Assembly: GCA_023228925.1 (NCBI GenBank)
Contig: JALOAF010000003.1
Coordinates: 1-64,000 of the forward strand
DNA: 64,000 nucleotides
Source: Candidatus Absconditabacterales bacterium
GTDB lineage: Bacteria > Patescibacteriota > Gracilibacteria > Absconditabacterales > Absconditicoccaceae
Direction: 5' to 3'
In this document: positions 20,839-32,477 of the stretch, one piece after another
How positions within the stretch are numbered: the first letter of the stretch is position 1
Layout of the letters: every line of letters starts with the position of its first letter
Program-made: the position numbers and the translations under genes
The notes under the pieces: generated by a model
What the model was told of the DNA's origin: nothing
Databases searched by the model: none
Seen by the model: only the letters and a program-made list of their open reading frames with translations

Positions 20839-22416
20839 TTATTTAAACATCTCTTTGGCTGAATTTTTGATTGAATATCAATTTAGGAATTCTTCTAAAT
20901 GAGGTTTTTTCTTTATTAGCAAATCTAAACTATTCTTCAAATCTTCAAAAGAGACAGATTTAGGATAAACATATGTAACAGGATCTAACAATCATGTCGG
21001 TCTAATAATTTGTTCAACAACTTGGTCCGACAAATCCAATTCATATTGAGCTGGTGTAGCAGAAAGAAAAATAGTTTTTGCCCCCTTTTTTTGCTTTTGT
21101 AAAATCAAAGACAATTGATTTTCTCAACGAGCTTTTGCTATTTTTTCCGAATTAGCTATCACTTCTTTGTAAGTATCAGACATATCATCTAAAACATCTT
21201 TATAATTTTCTTCATCATCAATTTCTTTCCGATTTAAAATCATTTCAAGTTCAGCAAAATTTAATGGACGATGATCAATTGCACTTGGAAGACGAAAACC
21301 ATGTTTTACTAAATTTATTTTTCTTGATCTATCTGCTTGTGGCATAGCCTGCAACTGAGGAACTGTCATATGTGACTCATCTATAACCAAACACATATCT
21401 TCAGGAAAATAATCAAAAATAGTACTAGGAGCTTCTCAAGGTAATCTACGATCAAAATACATAGAATAATTTTCAATTCCATTTACAAATCCAGTTTCTC
21501 TAATCATTCTAATATCATATTCTACTCTCTTTTTTATTCTTTCTGCTTCAAGCAATTGTCATTTTTTTTCAAACTCCTTTGTTCTCATCTTTTTTTCAAT
21601 ATCCATTCTTTCCAATATTTCTTCCAAATGAGAATCATCTTGTATAAATTGAGTTGCTGGCCAAACTATAACTTTATTTGGATGCCCTCCTCCATAATAC
21701 AATTGTCACATATCCTTTTCTTCCACCAATTTCATTGTAGTAGAGTCTCTAAATTCTATCTTTTCCAACTGATCGTCATTAAAAATACATCTATAAACAA
21801 ATCTTTCTGTACTAGTAAATATATCTAAAATTTCTCATCTAAAATCAAACATACCATGTTCTATTTTGCCATGAACAGGCTTATATTGCATTTTCAAAAG
21901 TTGTCATTTTAATTCTTTGAAAGAATATTTTTTTCAAGATTCTAAAATCAAACAATTTTCCTGAAAAAATCTTTTTTGTCATAAACCATAAAGAGAAGAG
22001 ACCGAAGCAACTACAATTACATCATTTCTACTCAATAAAGACGCCATAGTAGCTAATCTATACATTTCTATTTCTTGATTTATGGTAGCTTCTTTTTCTA
22101 TATACAATCACTGAGCTGGCAAATAAGACTCTGGTTGATAATAATCAAAATAAGAAACAAAGTAGTGAACTGCATTATTTGGAAAAAAATGTTTTAATTC
22201 TGTAGCTAATTGCGCAGCCAAAGTTTTATTGTGAGAAATTAATAATGTTGGTTTATTCAAATGTTGAATGATATTTGCTATAGTAAATGTCTTACCGGTT
22301 CCTGTAGCTCCAAGCAAAGTTTGAACATTTTTTCCATTACCAAATCAATCTATAATTTGTTTTATAGCTTTAGGTTGATCTCCAGCTGGCTTAAATTGAG
22401 ATTTCAAATCAAACAT
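20839..22416 (-). CDS. uvrB: UvrB, excision nuclease subunit, lacking the C-terminal helicase and UVR domains
   Basis: 525 aa against about 670 in the family. Present: Walker A ([14 protein letters not shown]), the beta-hairpin region ([18 protein letters not shown]), [12 protein letters not shown], Walker B-like [23 protein letters not shown] and motif [12 protein letters not shown], then IIRPTGLLDP. After this the family continues with helicase motifs IV-VI and the UVR tail; here 45 unrelated residues lead to a TAA. No missing piece lies downstream: only 103 bases separate it from the convergent FKBP gene. DNA loading and damage verification need domain 3, so function is doubtful or changed. 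Confidence 0.9.
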
Positions 22417-22475
22417 ATTTTCAATAATCAATTAAACAAAATATAGTATAGAAATAACTTATATTTTCTCAATAG

Positions 22476-22506
22476 AAAAAAGTCCTTAACTTTAAGAAAA
22501 GGACTT
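22476..22506 (-). terminator. Terminator of ndk
   Basis: AAGTCC pairs with GGACTT, extended by flanking A-T pairs, with T-run on the minus strand; 14 bases after the ndk stop. Confidence 0.8.
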
Positions 22507-22519
22507 AGAATATGTTTTA

Positions 22520-22933
22520 TTATAACTCTAAACCAAAAAAGAAATCACATTCTCTTTTTGCATCTTCTTCTGAATCAGAAGCATGACAAACATTTCTCAT
22601 GACATCTATTCCAAAAGAAGCTCTAAGAGTTCCCTCAGTGGCCTTTGATGGGTTGACATTACCAAGAAGTGTTTTCAACTCCTCTATAGCATTGTCTTTT
22701 TCTAACATCACAACTACAATTTCATCAGAAGACATATAGTCTGTTAGCTGAGAGAAAAAAAACTTATCTTTCTTTTTAAAATAAAAGCTACAAGCCTCCT
22801 CTTTTGTAAGACGAACTGTTGCTTCCAACAAGATTTTAAATCCTTTGTCAAGAATAGCCTTTCTTATGTAAAAACCATCATACAAAAAACCAGGCTTAAT
22901 AATCAATAAAGTTTTGTTTTTAAATTTTTTCAT
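22520..22933 (-). CDS. ndk: Nucleoside diphosphate kinase
   Basis: 137 aa, normal length. LLIIKPG is the first strand and GNVNPSKATEGTLRASFG is the nucleotide-binding loop. The catalytic histidine is in NVCHASDSEEDAKRE (family NxxHGSDS). It balances NTP pools by phosphate transfer through that His. Contains no TGA glycines, unlike most neighbours, and ends before its own terminator. Confidence 0.96.
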   Translation of the reverse strand: MKKFKNKTLLIIKPGFLYDGFYIRKAILDKGFKILLEATVRLTKEEACSFYFKKKDKFFFSQLTDYMSSDEIVVVMLEKDNAIEELKTLLGNVNPSKATEGTLRASFGIDVMRNVCHASDSEEDAKRECDFFFGLEL

Positions 22934-23016
22934 TTTTTTTATTTTTTAATTTTTATTAATTTTTGCAAAACATCTTATATATAAATACATCAAAAAATCA
23001 ATATTTATTAAAACAA

Positions 23017-23043
23017 AAAATCTCCAAATAAATGGAGATTTTT
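23017..23043 (-). terminator. Terminator of rplI
   Basis: AAATCTCCA pairs with TGGAGATTT around a 6-base loop, between rplI and ndk. Confidence 0.8.
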
Positions 23044-23082
23044 ATATATTAATTATAATATTGTTTCTTAATTTTCTGTTGT

Positions 23083-23661
23083 TTATTCTACTTTTTTCTC
23101 TTTTATTTCTTCAGTTTTTACTTCTTCAACCTTTTCTTCTACTTCAATATTTTTAGCTTTAAATTTTTTTTCTACATCTTCTGGGTTTTCTGCTACAATT
23201 TTAACAGAGATATCTCATTTAATATCCTTGTAAATAAATGGTACCATATAATCTCATATTGTTGTGATTTTCTTTTTCATCTTAAAAAAATGATCTTCTA
23301 CTTCTACTCCATACAGAGATTTTATTAGCTCAGCTATATTGGAAGCATCAATTTTTGCATACAAAGTAGCATCCTTATTTACCTTTCCAGTAAACACCAA
23401 TCCTCAATCTTTTTCAATATTTTGTAAAAGTCATTGAAAACCTGACGCTTTCTTTTCTCTTTCTTTTTTAGCAGATTCCATTTTTTGTGCATATTTGTTT
23501 ATCATGTCAGCAGTAGCAAGAACGGCTATATTTTTTGGCAATAAAACATTTTTAGCATAAATGGGCTTTACTCTTACAATCTCAAACTTTTCTCAAAGAT
23601 GTTTGTCTGATTCTAGTAAAATTACTTCAATTGTTCTGTTTATTAAACTTCTTCTTGGCAT
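23083..23661 (-). CDS. rplI: Ribosomal protein bL9
   Basis: 192 aa; the family is about 150. The N-terminal domain has VILLESDKHLGEKFEIVRVK and KNVLLPKNIAVLAT, close to the L9 signature. The long central helix (MINKYAQKMESAKKEREKKA) and C-terminal domain follow. The last 40 residues are a Glu/Lys-rich tail (EEKVEEVKTEEIKEKKVE) not seen in E. coli L9. L9 is absent from many CPR genomes, so its presence is useful for placing this organism. The start follows a run of T and no close upstream gene. Confidence 0.88.
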
Positions 23662-24011
23662 CAAAAAAAATTAATATCTAAAATAGAATTGAATAAATAT
23701 ATAAGAATCTAAAAACAAATTGCAACAAAATATGTTGAAAATTTTATAAAATCATAAAAACCACACTAAATAGTCAAAGTTTCCAGTTGATAATATTTTT
23801 TTTTGGAAAAATCTTCTATAATCTCTATTTATTCATAGATAATTTATTTGCTTGTTTAGTTTTTTAATTTCTCGTGTAAGTTTATAAAGGTATTAACTAT
23901 TATAACTATTCAATTGGAAACTTTCAAATTTTAATTTAAGCTGTTATTAAAAAACAACAAAAAAAAATTAAGATTTACTAATTTCTTTAAATAGGAAATT
24001 ATCAATTAATC
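23662..24011. repeat. Gene-free stretch with an imperfect 20-bp inverted repeat
   Basis: CAAAGTTTCCAGTTGATAAT at 23775-23794 and a reverse complement of AGTTTCCAATTGAATAGT at 23905-23922 face each other across about 110 bases. The space between is AT-rich with no open frame. It may be a small non-autonomous element or a long hairpin. The rest of the stretch shows nothing else. Confidence 0.45.
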
Positions 24012-25370
24012 TTATATCATTTTACCAAACCAATCCCCTTTTTTGTTCTTCCACCAATTTGACTGTCTTGTAAGTTTATTAGAATCTTCTGGGTTTTTTA
24101 AAAGGATTTTAACAGCTTCTTCCAAAAATATTGTATTTTGACTTCCCTTAGCAACGATTAATTTTTTATTTTTACTTTTTTCTAATTCTTGTTTAAGGAA
24201 ATTTCACAAAGTAATTGAATCATCAAACGAATAAATCAAAGACATATTAAATCAAATTTTTTTCAACTCATCTTTTAAATGTTTATTCATATTTTCTCAA
24301 ACCAAAAACAATTTATCTGCCATAGAATAGACATATCAAGCTAATTTTCTATGATCAGATTCTGTCAAATCTCACAACTCTCTCATATCTCAAAGAATAA
24401 TTCGCAAATCACTATCAATAAATAAATTCTGTTTTATATTATAAACTGTATTTAAAACTTTTTTTACACTTAATGGAGATGAATTGTATGTAGAATCAAA
24501 CAATATAGAATCAGATATTCCATTAAATACAGATAATCTTCATGGCTGTAATTTATAATCTAAAAAAATATCTTCAAATTTTTCAAAAATAGACTGTTTT
24601 CATTCTCTATAGTTGATAATATCCAATATAGCCAAAGATACTCAAATATAACCATAATGTGCCTTTCATATTAAATTGGTTGTAATATTTATATTTTTTT
24701 CCTTAATTTTTAGATCAAAATTAGCTAAAAGCTTTCCTTCTTCATAAGAAAATTTCTCATTTTCAAAATTTATCTCTCATTCACTATTATGTCATTCTGT
24801 TTGATATGTTAAATAATCTATTTCCAAATTATTTATCAAAGACATAGAATACAGATCATCTATATTCAAAAAAGCAAACTCTTTAGTATTTTCTATCATT
24901 TTCTTTTCTTCTTTAGCAATTTCATCTGGATTACCAAATTGTAAAGAATGCACCGAATCTATAGCAGTAAACACACCAATATTTGGTTTTACAATTTCCA
25001 AAAGAAATTCCATTTCCAACGGACGATCTATTCCATATTCCAAAATTATTATATCATATGGCTTTTTTGAAAACAAAAATTTAATTACAATCTGGAAAAG
25101 GGTTTTTATAGATCAAAAAAAGGTGGGAACAAACTCCTCTATTTCAAATATAGAAAGTGATAATCAAAGTTCTCAATTAAAGTTTTTTGTGGAAGTATAT
25201 ATTTTTTTATTGTTTATAAATTTAGATAAGCTTTGATAAATTATCATTCTTGCTGTTGTCTTACCTACACTTCAATTAATTCATACAACAAAAGCTTTAT
25301 GTTTTTTAATATAATTTCTAGCAAAAAAAGCTAATAATTTATAATAAAAAGTAAAAATCTTTTTTTTCAT
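24012..25370 (-). CDS. MurF-type Mur ligase with short N-terminus
   Basis: 452 aa. The ATP loop FVVGINGSVGKTTARMII begins at residue 27, because the usual 100-residue UDP-binding domain of MurF is missing. ILEYGIDRPLEMEFLLEIVK and FTAIDSVHSLQFGNPDEIAK match MurF's central domain, with the Lys carbamate region near EIAKEEKKMI. LFDSTYNSSPLSVKKVLNT followed by ILGDMRELG is the MurF C-terminal signature (D-x-Y-N-A-N-P ... G-x-M-x-E-L-G). It probably adds D-Ala-D-Ala to the muropeptide, though another substrate is possible. Short N-termini like this are frequent in CPR. It is last in the rsuA-rnpA-AI2E run. Confidence 0.8.
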
Positions 25371-25399
25371 TTTCTCAAACAAATGTTAAAACAAATACT

Positions 25400-26764
25400 T
25401 TATTTTCTTTCACTATTTTTTTGCTTATTAGGCATTTTTTTCATAATTTTATGTGCAGATTTTGAAACAATTTCCGATATGTTAAAGTCTTCTTCCTTCC
25501 TATTTAGTTGCTCTTTATTTTCAAATAATAAAACCACGATTACCATAATAGGAACAGCCAATAAAACACCAAAAAATCACATAATCATTCCTCAAAAAAC
25601 CATTCAAATAAATATTAAACTTGCATTAACTCACAATGCTTTGTTCATAAAAATTGGCAAAAGCACATTTGTTAAAAGTAAATTTAACAATACATAAATT
25701 CAAGTTACCAACAAAGATAATCAAAATGCATTATACAACATAGAAACAAGAAAAAGTATTAAACCAGAAATAAATGGTCAAATATAAGGAATAATATCCA
25801 ATAGTCATATAAACAAAGCAATTAATAGTTTGTTTGGTATATGTATTCCAAACCATCACATAATTACCAACATAAGCCAAACAAAAAAAGTAACTATTAT
25901 ACTCATCAACAATCTAGCCTTAAACCATACTCATAACTTTTTATACATCTTATTTATTTTCAAACGAGTAAGATTGTAGTCGTTTTTTCCTCATATTTTA
26001 GCTAAAAGGTTTGTGATTATATCTTTGTCTATAGAAAAAAAGATAGCAAAAGTAATAAAAATTCAAAAATTAATCAAAAATTTTGTAAATCAAGAAACAA
26101 AAGATATTATTATAGTACCTGCTTTTGCTATATATAGTTTTCCAAAAGAAATAAGCTCTGAAAGATGTTGTTGTAAAGCAGTTTGGAGTTGTTCTATAAA
26201 CTGTAGGTTGGTAGAATTAGTAAAAATAAAATCTTTAAATGAATCAGGCAAAAATTTCATATTCATAATCATACTATCTATACCTAATATATTTATAGTT
26301 TTCTGAAATTCTGCTAAATAATTTAATCACAAAGACACCAACTCAACAGTTTGTGAAATCAAAAATGGAACGAATATTAAAAAAATAAAAAACAAAACCA
26401 ATATTACTATAAAATAAGACAAAACAACAGACAGTCATCTTTTAATTTTTTTAGATTGAAATCGAGAAATAAACGACTCTACTATCATTGAAAAAATAAA
26501 AGCAGAAATAAGTAAAAAAATAAGATTTAAAGTATTGTATGCAAAATATCATATTACAACCACCAATAATCAAAACAATCGAAATTTAAACATATCTTTA
26601 TTGGTCCGGGCATAAGATTTAAATCAAGAAGTCTGTTTGACTCTAGACTCTTCCATTTTTTTAAGTTCAAAAATCTCATCTAACTCGTTTTTTTTGGATT
26701 TAGACTTAAGTCTAAAAGAGGTTTTTTTCTTTAATTTATTAAGCCAATTGGATATTATTTTCAT
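25400..26764 (-). CDS. AI-2E family transporter (PerM/YdiK type)
   Basis: 454 aa. About 75 basic N-terminal residues, then eight membrane spans with the family's large loop after the third, and the late motifs LDIIPYIGPFISGLI and FFGVLLAVPIMVIVVLLFE, which are the AI-2E family signature (D-x-I-P-x-x-G). The family includes AI-2 exporters and Na+/H+ antiporters, so the substrate is open. Its ATG lies inside the end of rnpA, overlapping by 10 bases, so the two are translationally coupled. Confidence 0.85.
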
Positions 26765-27153
26765 ATTTTGCTCAAAAAGAATAAAAAATCATTTTTAAAT
26801 TGCTTTAAAATATAATTATTAGTATCAGCTTTGTCAAACCTTTCGATCTGATTTTTTAATTCTCAAATATTTTTCTTGTTCAAACTAATAAATATTTTAT
26901 AAAACCTAGTATTTATGTCTTTTTTTTCATATCAATTCTCTTTTAAAAATCTCAAAATTGCCCTTTTTATAGATACCCTATGCACAGCTTTTTTATGATA
27001 TTTTAGTGGGATATTTATAGAAATTTGATTAAATTTTAAATTTGGATATTGATCAAAATAAAAAAAACCAAAAAATTTTGCTGAAAAATATTTTCTCTTT
27101 CTTATCAAAAAATTAATATCTTTTCATTTTAATCTAAATTTAGTTTTGAACAT
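26755..27153 (-). CDS. rnpA: Ribonuclease P protein component
   Basis: 132 aa. The start FKTKFRLKGKDINFLIRK and the basic helix AVHRVSIKRAILRFLKEN correspond to RnpA's N-terminal strand and its A-V-x-R-N-R-x-K-R helix; here R-N-R is R-V-S. The protein is rich in Lys and Arg, as expected for a P RNA-binding partner that helps mature tRNA 5' ends. The TGA near its end is Gly, and it stops at TAA inside the AI-2E gene. RnpA is usually next to rpmH or yidC, neither of which is here. Confidence 0.75.
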
Positions 27154-27225
27154 AATAAGTAGGAAATAAAAAGAAAAGCTTGAATATTGTTAAATAAGCA
27201 GTAATTGATTGCTATAAATTGTAAA

Positions 27226-27921
27226 TTATGAATAATTGACCCTTCTCCAGTTTCATTCTTTTAAATTTCAAAGCAAAAATTGACCTTCTGTGGTTCTTTG
27301 TAAATCTAAAATCTGATATCATAATCAATTTAATATTCTACGAATATGTCTTTTTTTTCATTCTCAAAGTATTATTTTCACAAAGAATCATTTTTTGTTT
27401 TCAAAAAATTTAGCAGTTTTGATTGTGAGCAAATCTCATTGATCTAAAACTCATTTTTTCATTTTTTTGTAATCATTTAAGGAAAGATTTTTATCAATTT
27501 GCACTAAATACTCTTTTTCAACAGCATATTTTGGGTGCTGTAATTTATTTACTAAGGCCGAATCGTTTGTTAGAATCAATAGTCCTCTACTATCCTTATC
27601 AAGTCTCCCAATATAAAAATAGTTTTGAAATTCTTTTGGTAAAATTTTGTATATCGTTTTATTGTGTTTATCGTTTTTTGAACAAACAAAACCAACTGGC
27701 TTATTAAAAAGTATAACATCCAAACTTTGATTTAAATCTTTTATAGTTGTTTTTATTCCCTTTCATCTAATTTCCAACAAATCTCACATTTTTACTTCTT
27801 GTGAATAAGATTCTACCAATTCATCATTTAAAAAAACCTTTCAAGATTGAACCAAAGAAACAAAAGTCCTCCTAGATAAATTTAGATTTTCTTGTACATA
27901 TTTATTTAAACGAATACCCAT
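27226..27921 (-). CDS. rRNA pseudouridine synthase (RsuA/RluB/RluF family)
   Basis: 231 aa. Residues 1-60 are an S4 RNA-binding domain (MGIRLNKYVQENLNLSRRTF). The catalytic motif YIGRLDKDSRGLLILTND holds the Asp nucleophile, and NKPVGFVCSK precedes it. It would isomerise a uridine in rRNA; which site cannot be told. The C-terminal GQFLLGNLKEG matches the family's L-x-x-G-x-W-R-x-L end. It is first in the operon with rnpA. Confidence 0.9.
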
Positions 27922-27950
27922 ATTTTAAAACAAAATAAATTTAAGTTAAC

Positions 27951-27980
27951 AAAAAAGAGCAATACCAAAATCACTCTTTT
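27951..27980 (-). terminator. Terminator of the acidic lipoprotein gene
   Basis: AAAAGAG pairs with CTCTTTT across a 14-base loop, followed on the minus strand by TTTTTT. Confidence 0.65.
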
Positions 27981-28021
27981 CTATTTTTTTTTCAATTTAT
28001 TTCAAGATATTTTTATTGATA

Positions 28022-28237
28022 TTATTCAATTTCAATATCTTCTACAACATCTTCTTCAATTTCTTCTACAACATCTTCTTCAATTTCTTCTATAAGATCT
28101 TCTTCAATTTCTAAATCTACAAAAACGTCTTCTGTTTCTAGATCAACTGGTTCTTCAACAACATTAGTATTGATACATCCAGCAACAAGCAATGTAGCTA
28201 GTGATAAAACTAGAACAGTTAGTAAACTTTTTTTCAT
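28022..28237 (-). CDS. Small acidic repeat lipoprotein
   Basis: 71 aa from ATG 28237. Signal peptide MKKSLLTVLVLSLATLLVAG ends in lipobox LVAGC. The mature 50 residues are nearly all Glu, Asp, Val and Ile, with the unit EEIEEDVV repeated in tandem from a 24-bp DNA repeat (28045-28105). It would be a highly negative, lipid-anchored surface peptide. An upstream ATG at 28291 is possible but would hide the signal peptide. Copy number of the repeat may vary between strains. Confidence 0.75.
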   Translation of the reverse strand: MKKSLLTVLVLSLATLLVAGCINTNVVEEPVDLETEDVFVDLEIEEDLIEEIEEDVVEEIEEDVVEDIEIE

Positions 28238-28389
28238 ATCCAAAAAATTACAAAATAAAAATACATTGATTATATAAATAAATATTAACATATTTCAAGA
28301 GAAAAAAACATTTTTTCTTTTGAAAATGACAATCAAATTTGTATAAGTAAATTACATATAAAAACATTTATTTGAAAACACTAGTCTCT

Positions 28390-30597
28390 ATGAGAGAACA
28401 AGAGATAAATATAGATAAAATAAAAAACACATATAGAAAAACATACAGATTTTTTTTCAAATATTTTATTTATTTTGTGATTTTAATTCTATGAATCATA
28501 AAAATAATATCAATTTTTTTCAACAAAGACATTGTATTAGAAAATAGTGAGGATTTTATGGTAGAAAAAATTAGACTTGTTTGAGAATTCAACAAAACAA
28601 CAAAGATACAAACAAATGATAGTAATATAAAAATACATATATTAAATTGAAATCTAGAAAACGACAAAAATCTTTTAATTTCTAATGATAATCTAATATC
28701 ATATAATTGAATTATTTTGCCAAAAAACACTTTTATATATCAAACCCAATTATTAAAAAATCTTGAATATTTCAAAAATGACAACTATGATGTCAGTGAG
28801 TTAGAAAATTTAGCAAAAAATACAATTTTTATAAATTTAGATCAAATTGAAGAACCAACAAGACAATATACAGCCTTACCACTAAAAGAAAATATTGAAA
28901 ATACTTTTTATATTAAATGTATAAAACAAAAAAAAATCTTTGATAGAGTTTGTAATAAATATGTTGATAATTTTTTGAACAATTTTTATATATACAATAT
29001 AGACAAAGATTACAATTGATTAGAAGAAATTTTCCAATTGTTGTATAAAACTAAACATAAAACAAATTTTTGTAACGGAATGCTTAAATATATTAGCTAT
29101 AGTAATGATACAAACGATAGACTAGAATCTATTTTTACAAAATGCTGAAAAGAATATCTTCAAAATTTTCAAGATTTTAAAAGTTTCTTAGAAATACAAG
29201 AACAGCTTAAAAACGGCTATATAAACTCAATAATTTATGATAATTTTAAATTAAATGAGTATAAACTAATTTCGTTTCAACAGATAATTTATAGTGACTT
29301 ACATCAAAATATTGTAAATAATATTCGCATCAATTCATATTTTGATTATTTAAGTAATCTATTAAAAAACAACAATAAAATTGATCCTTTTTATTTAGAT
29401 TTAAGTTATTGGTTTAATAATAATTATATATTAGATACATTAAACAAAAACAAACATAGATTTACTGAAATTAAAAAATCTGAAATAGAAAATACAATAA
29501 AAAACTTAAACTTAATAAACAATGGATGACTTTTAGAATGACATAATTGATTGAAAAAAATAATTTCAAACAAAAATTTAGAAGACAGCCAAAACGAAAA
29601 CACAATAGAAACTGAAAAAGAGACTAAATTAGACTTAATATTAAAAAACATTAAGTCATTATCTTTTCTCAAAATAATAAATGAAAAGATTTTAGATGAA
29701 AAACTCAAAATTAGTTGATATTTTTTGGTAAAAACAAAGGAGGATTACTTACCAATATATTTGTGATTTTCGCTAAATAATGAGTGAATATTAACAAGCA
29801 TTAATATAAATGAATACTCAGATTTAAACGAAACCATTGAAAAGATTATTCAACAAAAACAATATAGTATATCGGATACATATCAATATATACAAAACAA
29901 TATAAATTTGTTTATTTCAAATGACAATATTTCTACTTGCGACCTAATAAATAACAGGCTAGAAAATTACAAAAACTCAAACAAACAAATAAATCAACTT
30001 AACCTTACACATTGTGACCAAAATAGCATCAATATATTTAAAGAAGAAAAAGAAAATAATGAAATTTATAAAATATTTTATAAAATTACATTAAATAACT
30101 TTAATATAAACAAAGTTCAAATATCAAACAATAAGCTTGAAAACGAGATTGAAGAATACTTAAAAAACATAGAAACCAACAACATTACTATAGCAACAGT
30201 CATACACGAAATTGTTTCATATAAAGATAATAATATAAATCTAAAACAAGAATGAACCAATAATATAATCATAGCAATAGAAGATTTTCAAAATTATTTA
30301 CAAATAATTCCAACAGATATTTCAGAAGAAAAATGAAAAATTTTTATAGAATTTAAAATAAAAAATATTAACCTAATTTGAACATATGATATAAATGAAA
30401 AAATGCTTTATAGTTTATCATTCAAATATAAAGAAAATAACAACAATATTGCTCCACAAGATTTATTTATAAAAAATTTCCACTTATTGCTTACAGACAA
30501 CCACAAAAATGAAATAAATAAATTTATGATAAATCCCAAAAATTATATTAGCAATGTAGATAAAAGTAGTGTTGAAAATTATGAACAATTACAATAA
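28390..30597 (+). CDS. Large membrane-anchored protein of unknown function
   Basis: 735 aa from ATG. One membrane helix at residues 19-38 (FFFKYFIYFVILILGIIKII) and then about 690 Asn/Lys/Ile-rich residues, probably outside the membrane. No domain I can name. Near the C-terminus ITIATVIHEIVSYKDNNINL and LTDNHKNEINKFMI stand out as more conserved in appearance. Seven cysteines are spread through the soluble part. The Asn-rich composition is more extreme than in housekeeping genes here, typical of fast-evolving surface proteins. It opens the plus-strand accessory block and is followed by a nuclease 45 bases later. Confidence 0.75.
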
Positions 30598-30642
30598 ATA
30601 AAAGTTATAAGATTTTTAAAATTTTAAATATATAAAGCAACA

Positions 30643-31650
30643 ATGTACAAAAAGTTTTCATTAGAAGAAATAGAAAAAATAAAGAACAATTTCATACCAC
30701 ACCTATACTCTATTGTAAAAAAAGAAAGATGTCAGTGAGTAAATGATTTGGTAAAGCACATTTTTAGAGAAGGAAATAATGTATATTTTTTTGAAAGATG
30801 AGATCCTTTTTTTAAAATAGCAATAAATAATAATATTTTAGAATTTACGGATGAGATTGAAAGAATTCAGTTATTTCTCGCAATGGAGGAAAGGTGAAAA
30901 CTACAAAATTTACTAAAAAAATATATAATTAAAAAAGAAAGACAGATATGACAAAAAACTATTGAACAAATATTGTATGATGAGTTTAAAACATGAGATT
31001 ATAGTTCTATATTAAACAAACCTTATATAGTTTTTGATATTGAAACTACAATGTGAGCTGGAAACAATCTAGATTCTTATAAATTTCTACTAGCTTATGC
31101 TATGAGACCATGAGATGAAAAAATGGATTATCATTATATAGACATAAATAGTTTAAATGATTTTGCTAAAACTCTTATAGAATTTGAATGATATATAATA
31201 TGATTTAATAGTTTTGCTTTTGATAATCCAATTAGCATAAAACAATGATGATTTTGAGAAAATGAGTTGGAAATAATAAACAAAAAAAGCTTGGACATAT
31301 TTCAGTTTATACGAAACATATCTGGGAAAAGAATCTGATTAAATAAATTATCTGAAACACTTATATGAATACAAAAAACACTAGAATCTGGTGCTGAATG
31401 AGAGGTTTTACGGAAACAGTATCAAGAAACATGAGATAAAAAATTTTTAGAAGAATTTAAAAAGTATTGTAAAAATGATGTAAGAATGACTGCTTTTGTC
31501 TTATTATACTTATTACATTTCAAAAAAATATTTATAGAGTGAGAAGAAATAAGTTTTAGTATTGAAGATTTTGTAAAACTAGCCAAACCAAAGTGAGAAA
31601 TTAAAAATGAAGAAGAAAACAAATTTAGTAACCAATCAATCTTTGAATAA
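30643..31650 (+). CDS. YprB-type RNase H-like exonuclease
   Basis: 335 aa. Residues 115-300 form a DEDD ribonuclease-H-like domain: YIVFDIETTMGAGNNLDSYK (motif I with D and E), IIGFNSFAFDNPISIK (motif II) and YCKNDVRMTAFVLLYLLH (motif III). This matches the RNase_H_2/YprB family of 3'-5' exonucleases. The N-terminal 110 residues have no recognised domain. Its TAA shares a base with the ATG of the methyltransferase (TAATG), so the two are coupled. Confidence 0.8.
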
Positions 31651-32393
31651 TGAAAATTAAAAAAGACTTAGAAAAATTTTATGACCAAGAAGCAAAAAAA
31701 TACTATTTTAGTAGAAAAAAATATCGATCTGATTGATATATAATTTTAGAAGAAATTAAAAAAAATCCAAAAAAAACAATCTCAATTTTAGAATTTTGAT
31801 GTTGATCTGGAAGATTTATATCTTTTTTAAAACAAAATTTACAAAATAAAAAAATAAACTACATTTGAGTAGATTTATCAAAAAAACTATTAGAGTTTGC
31901 AAAAAAAGACAATCCTAAAAGTGAATTTATACAAGACGATATTTTTAATTATATTCAACAAACAAAACAAGAATCGTTTGATTATATCGTATGAATAGCA
32001 AGTTTTCAACACATCCCCAGCAAAAAAGAAAGCTTGTTTTTATTAAAAAACTTTTATAGAAGTCTAAATTATTGATGACAATTAATAATGATAAATTGGT
32101 CTTTTTCAAAACGATTTATACAAAAATACTACAAATCATTAGTAAGCTCTATCTTAAAATCCATATATACAGCTTCAAAACATAGTTGGAACGATTTATA
32201 TATTCCATGGAAAAACAAAGGAGTTGTCAGTAAAAGATATTATCATATATTTACAAAAAAAGAGATAGAAAATCTAACAAAGACAACTGGATTTAAAACA
32301 AAGTTATTGACACACGTAGACAATAAATGACAAACAAAAGAAAATCGAAAAAACTCCAATAATATTATATTTATATGAGAAAAAAATATTTAA
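31650..32393 (+). CDS. SAM-dependent class I methyltransferase
   Basis: 247 aa. The SAM loop is ILEFGCGSGRFISFLK with two of its three glycines TGA, followed by the acidic GVDLSKKLLEFAKKD and FIQDDIF. The post-motif FDYIVGIASFQHIPSKKESL is typical of Methyltransf_11/25 proteins acting on small molecules or lipids. The C-terminal third (GVVSKRYYHIFTKKEIENLT) is typical of the same group. Substrate unknown. Confidence 0.88.
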
Positions 32394-32477
32394 AAAATAA
32401 TAGATTGAATTTAAGACTAAATTAAATATTCATTAAATTAGTAATAAATAAGTATTTACATAGATAATAATATAAAA

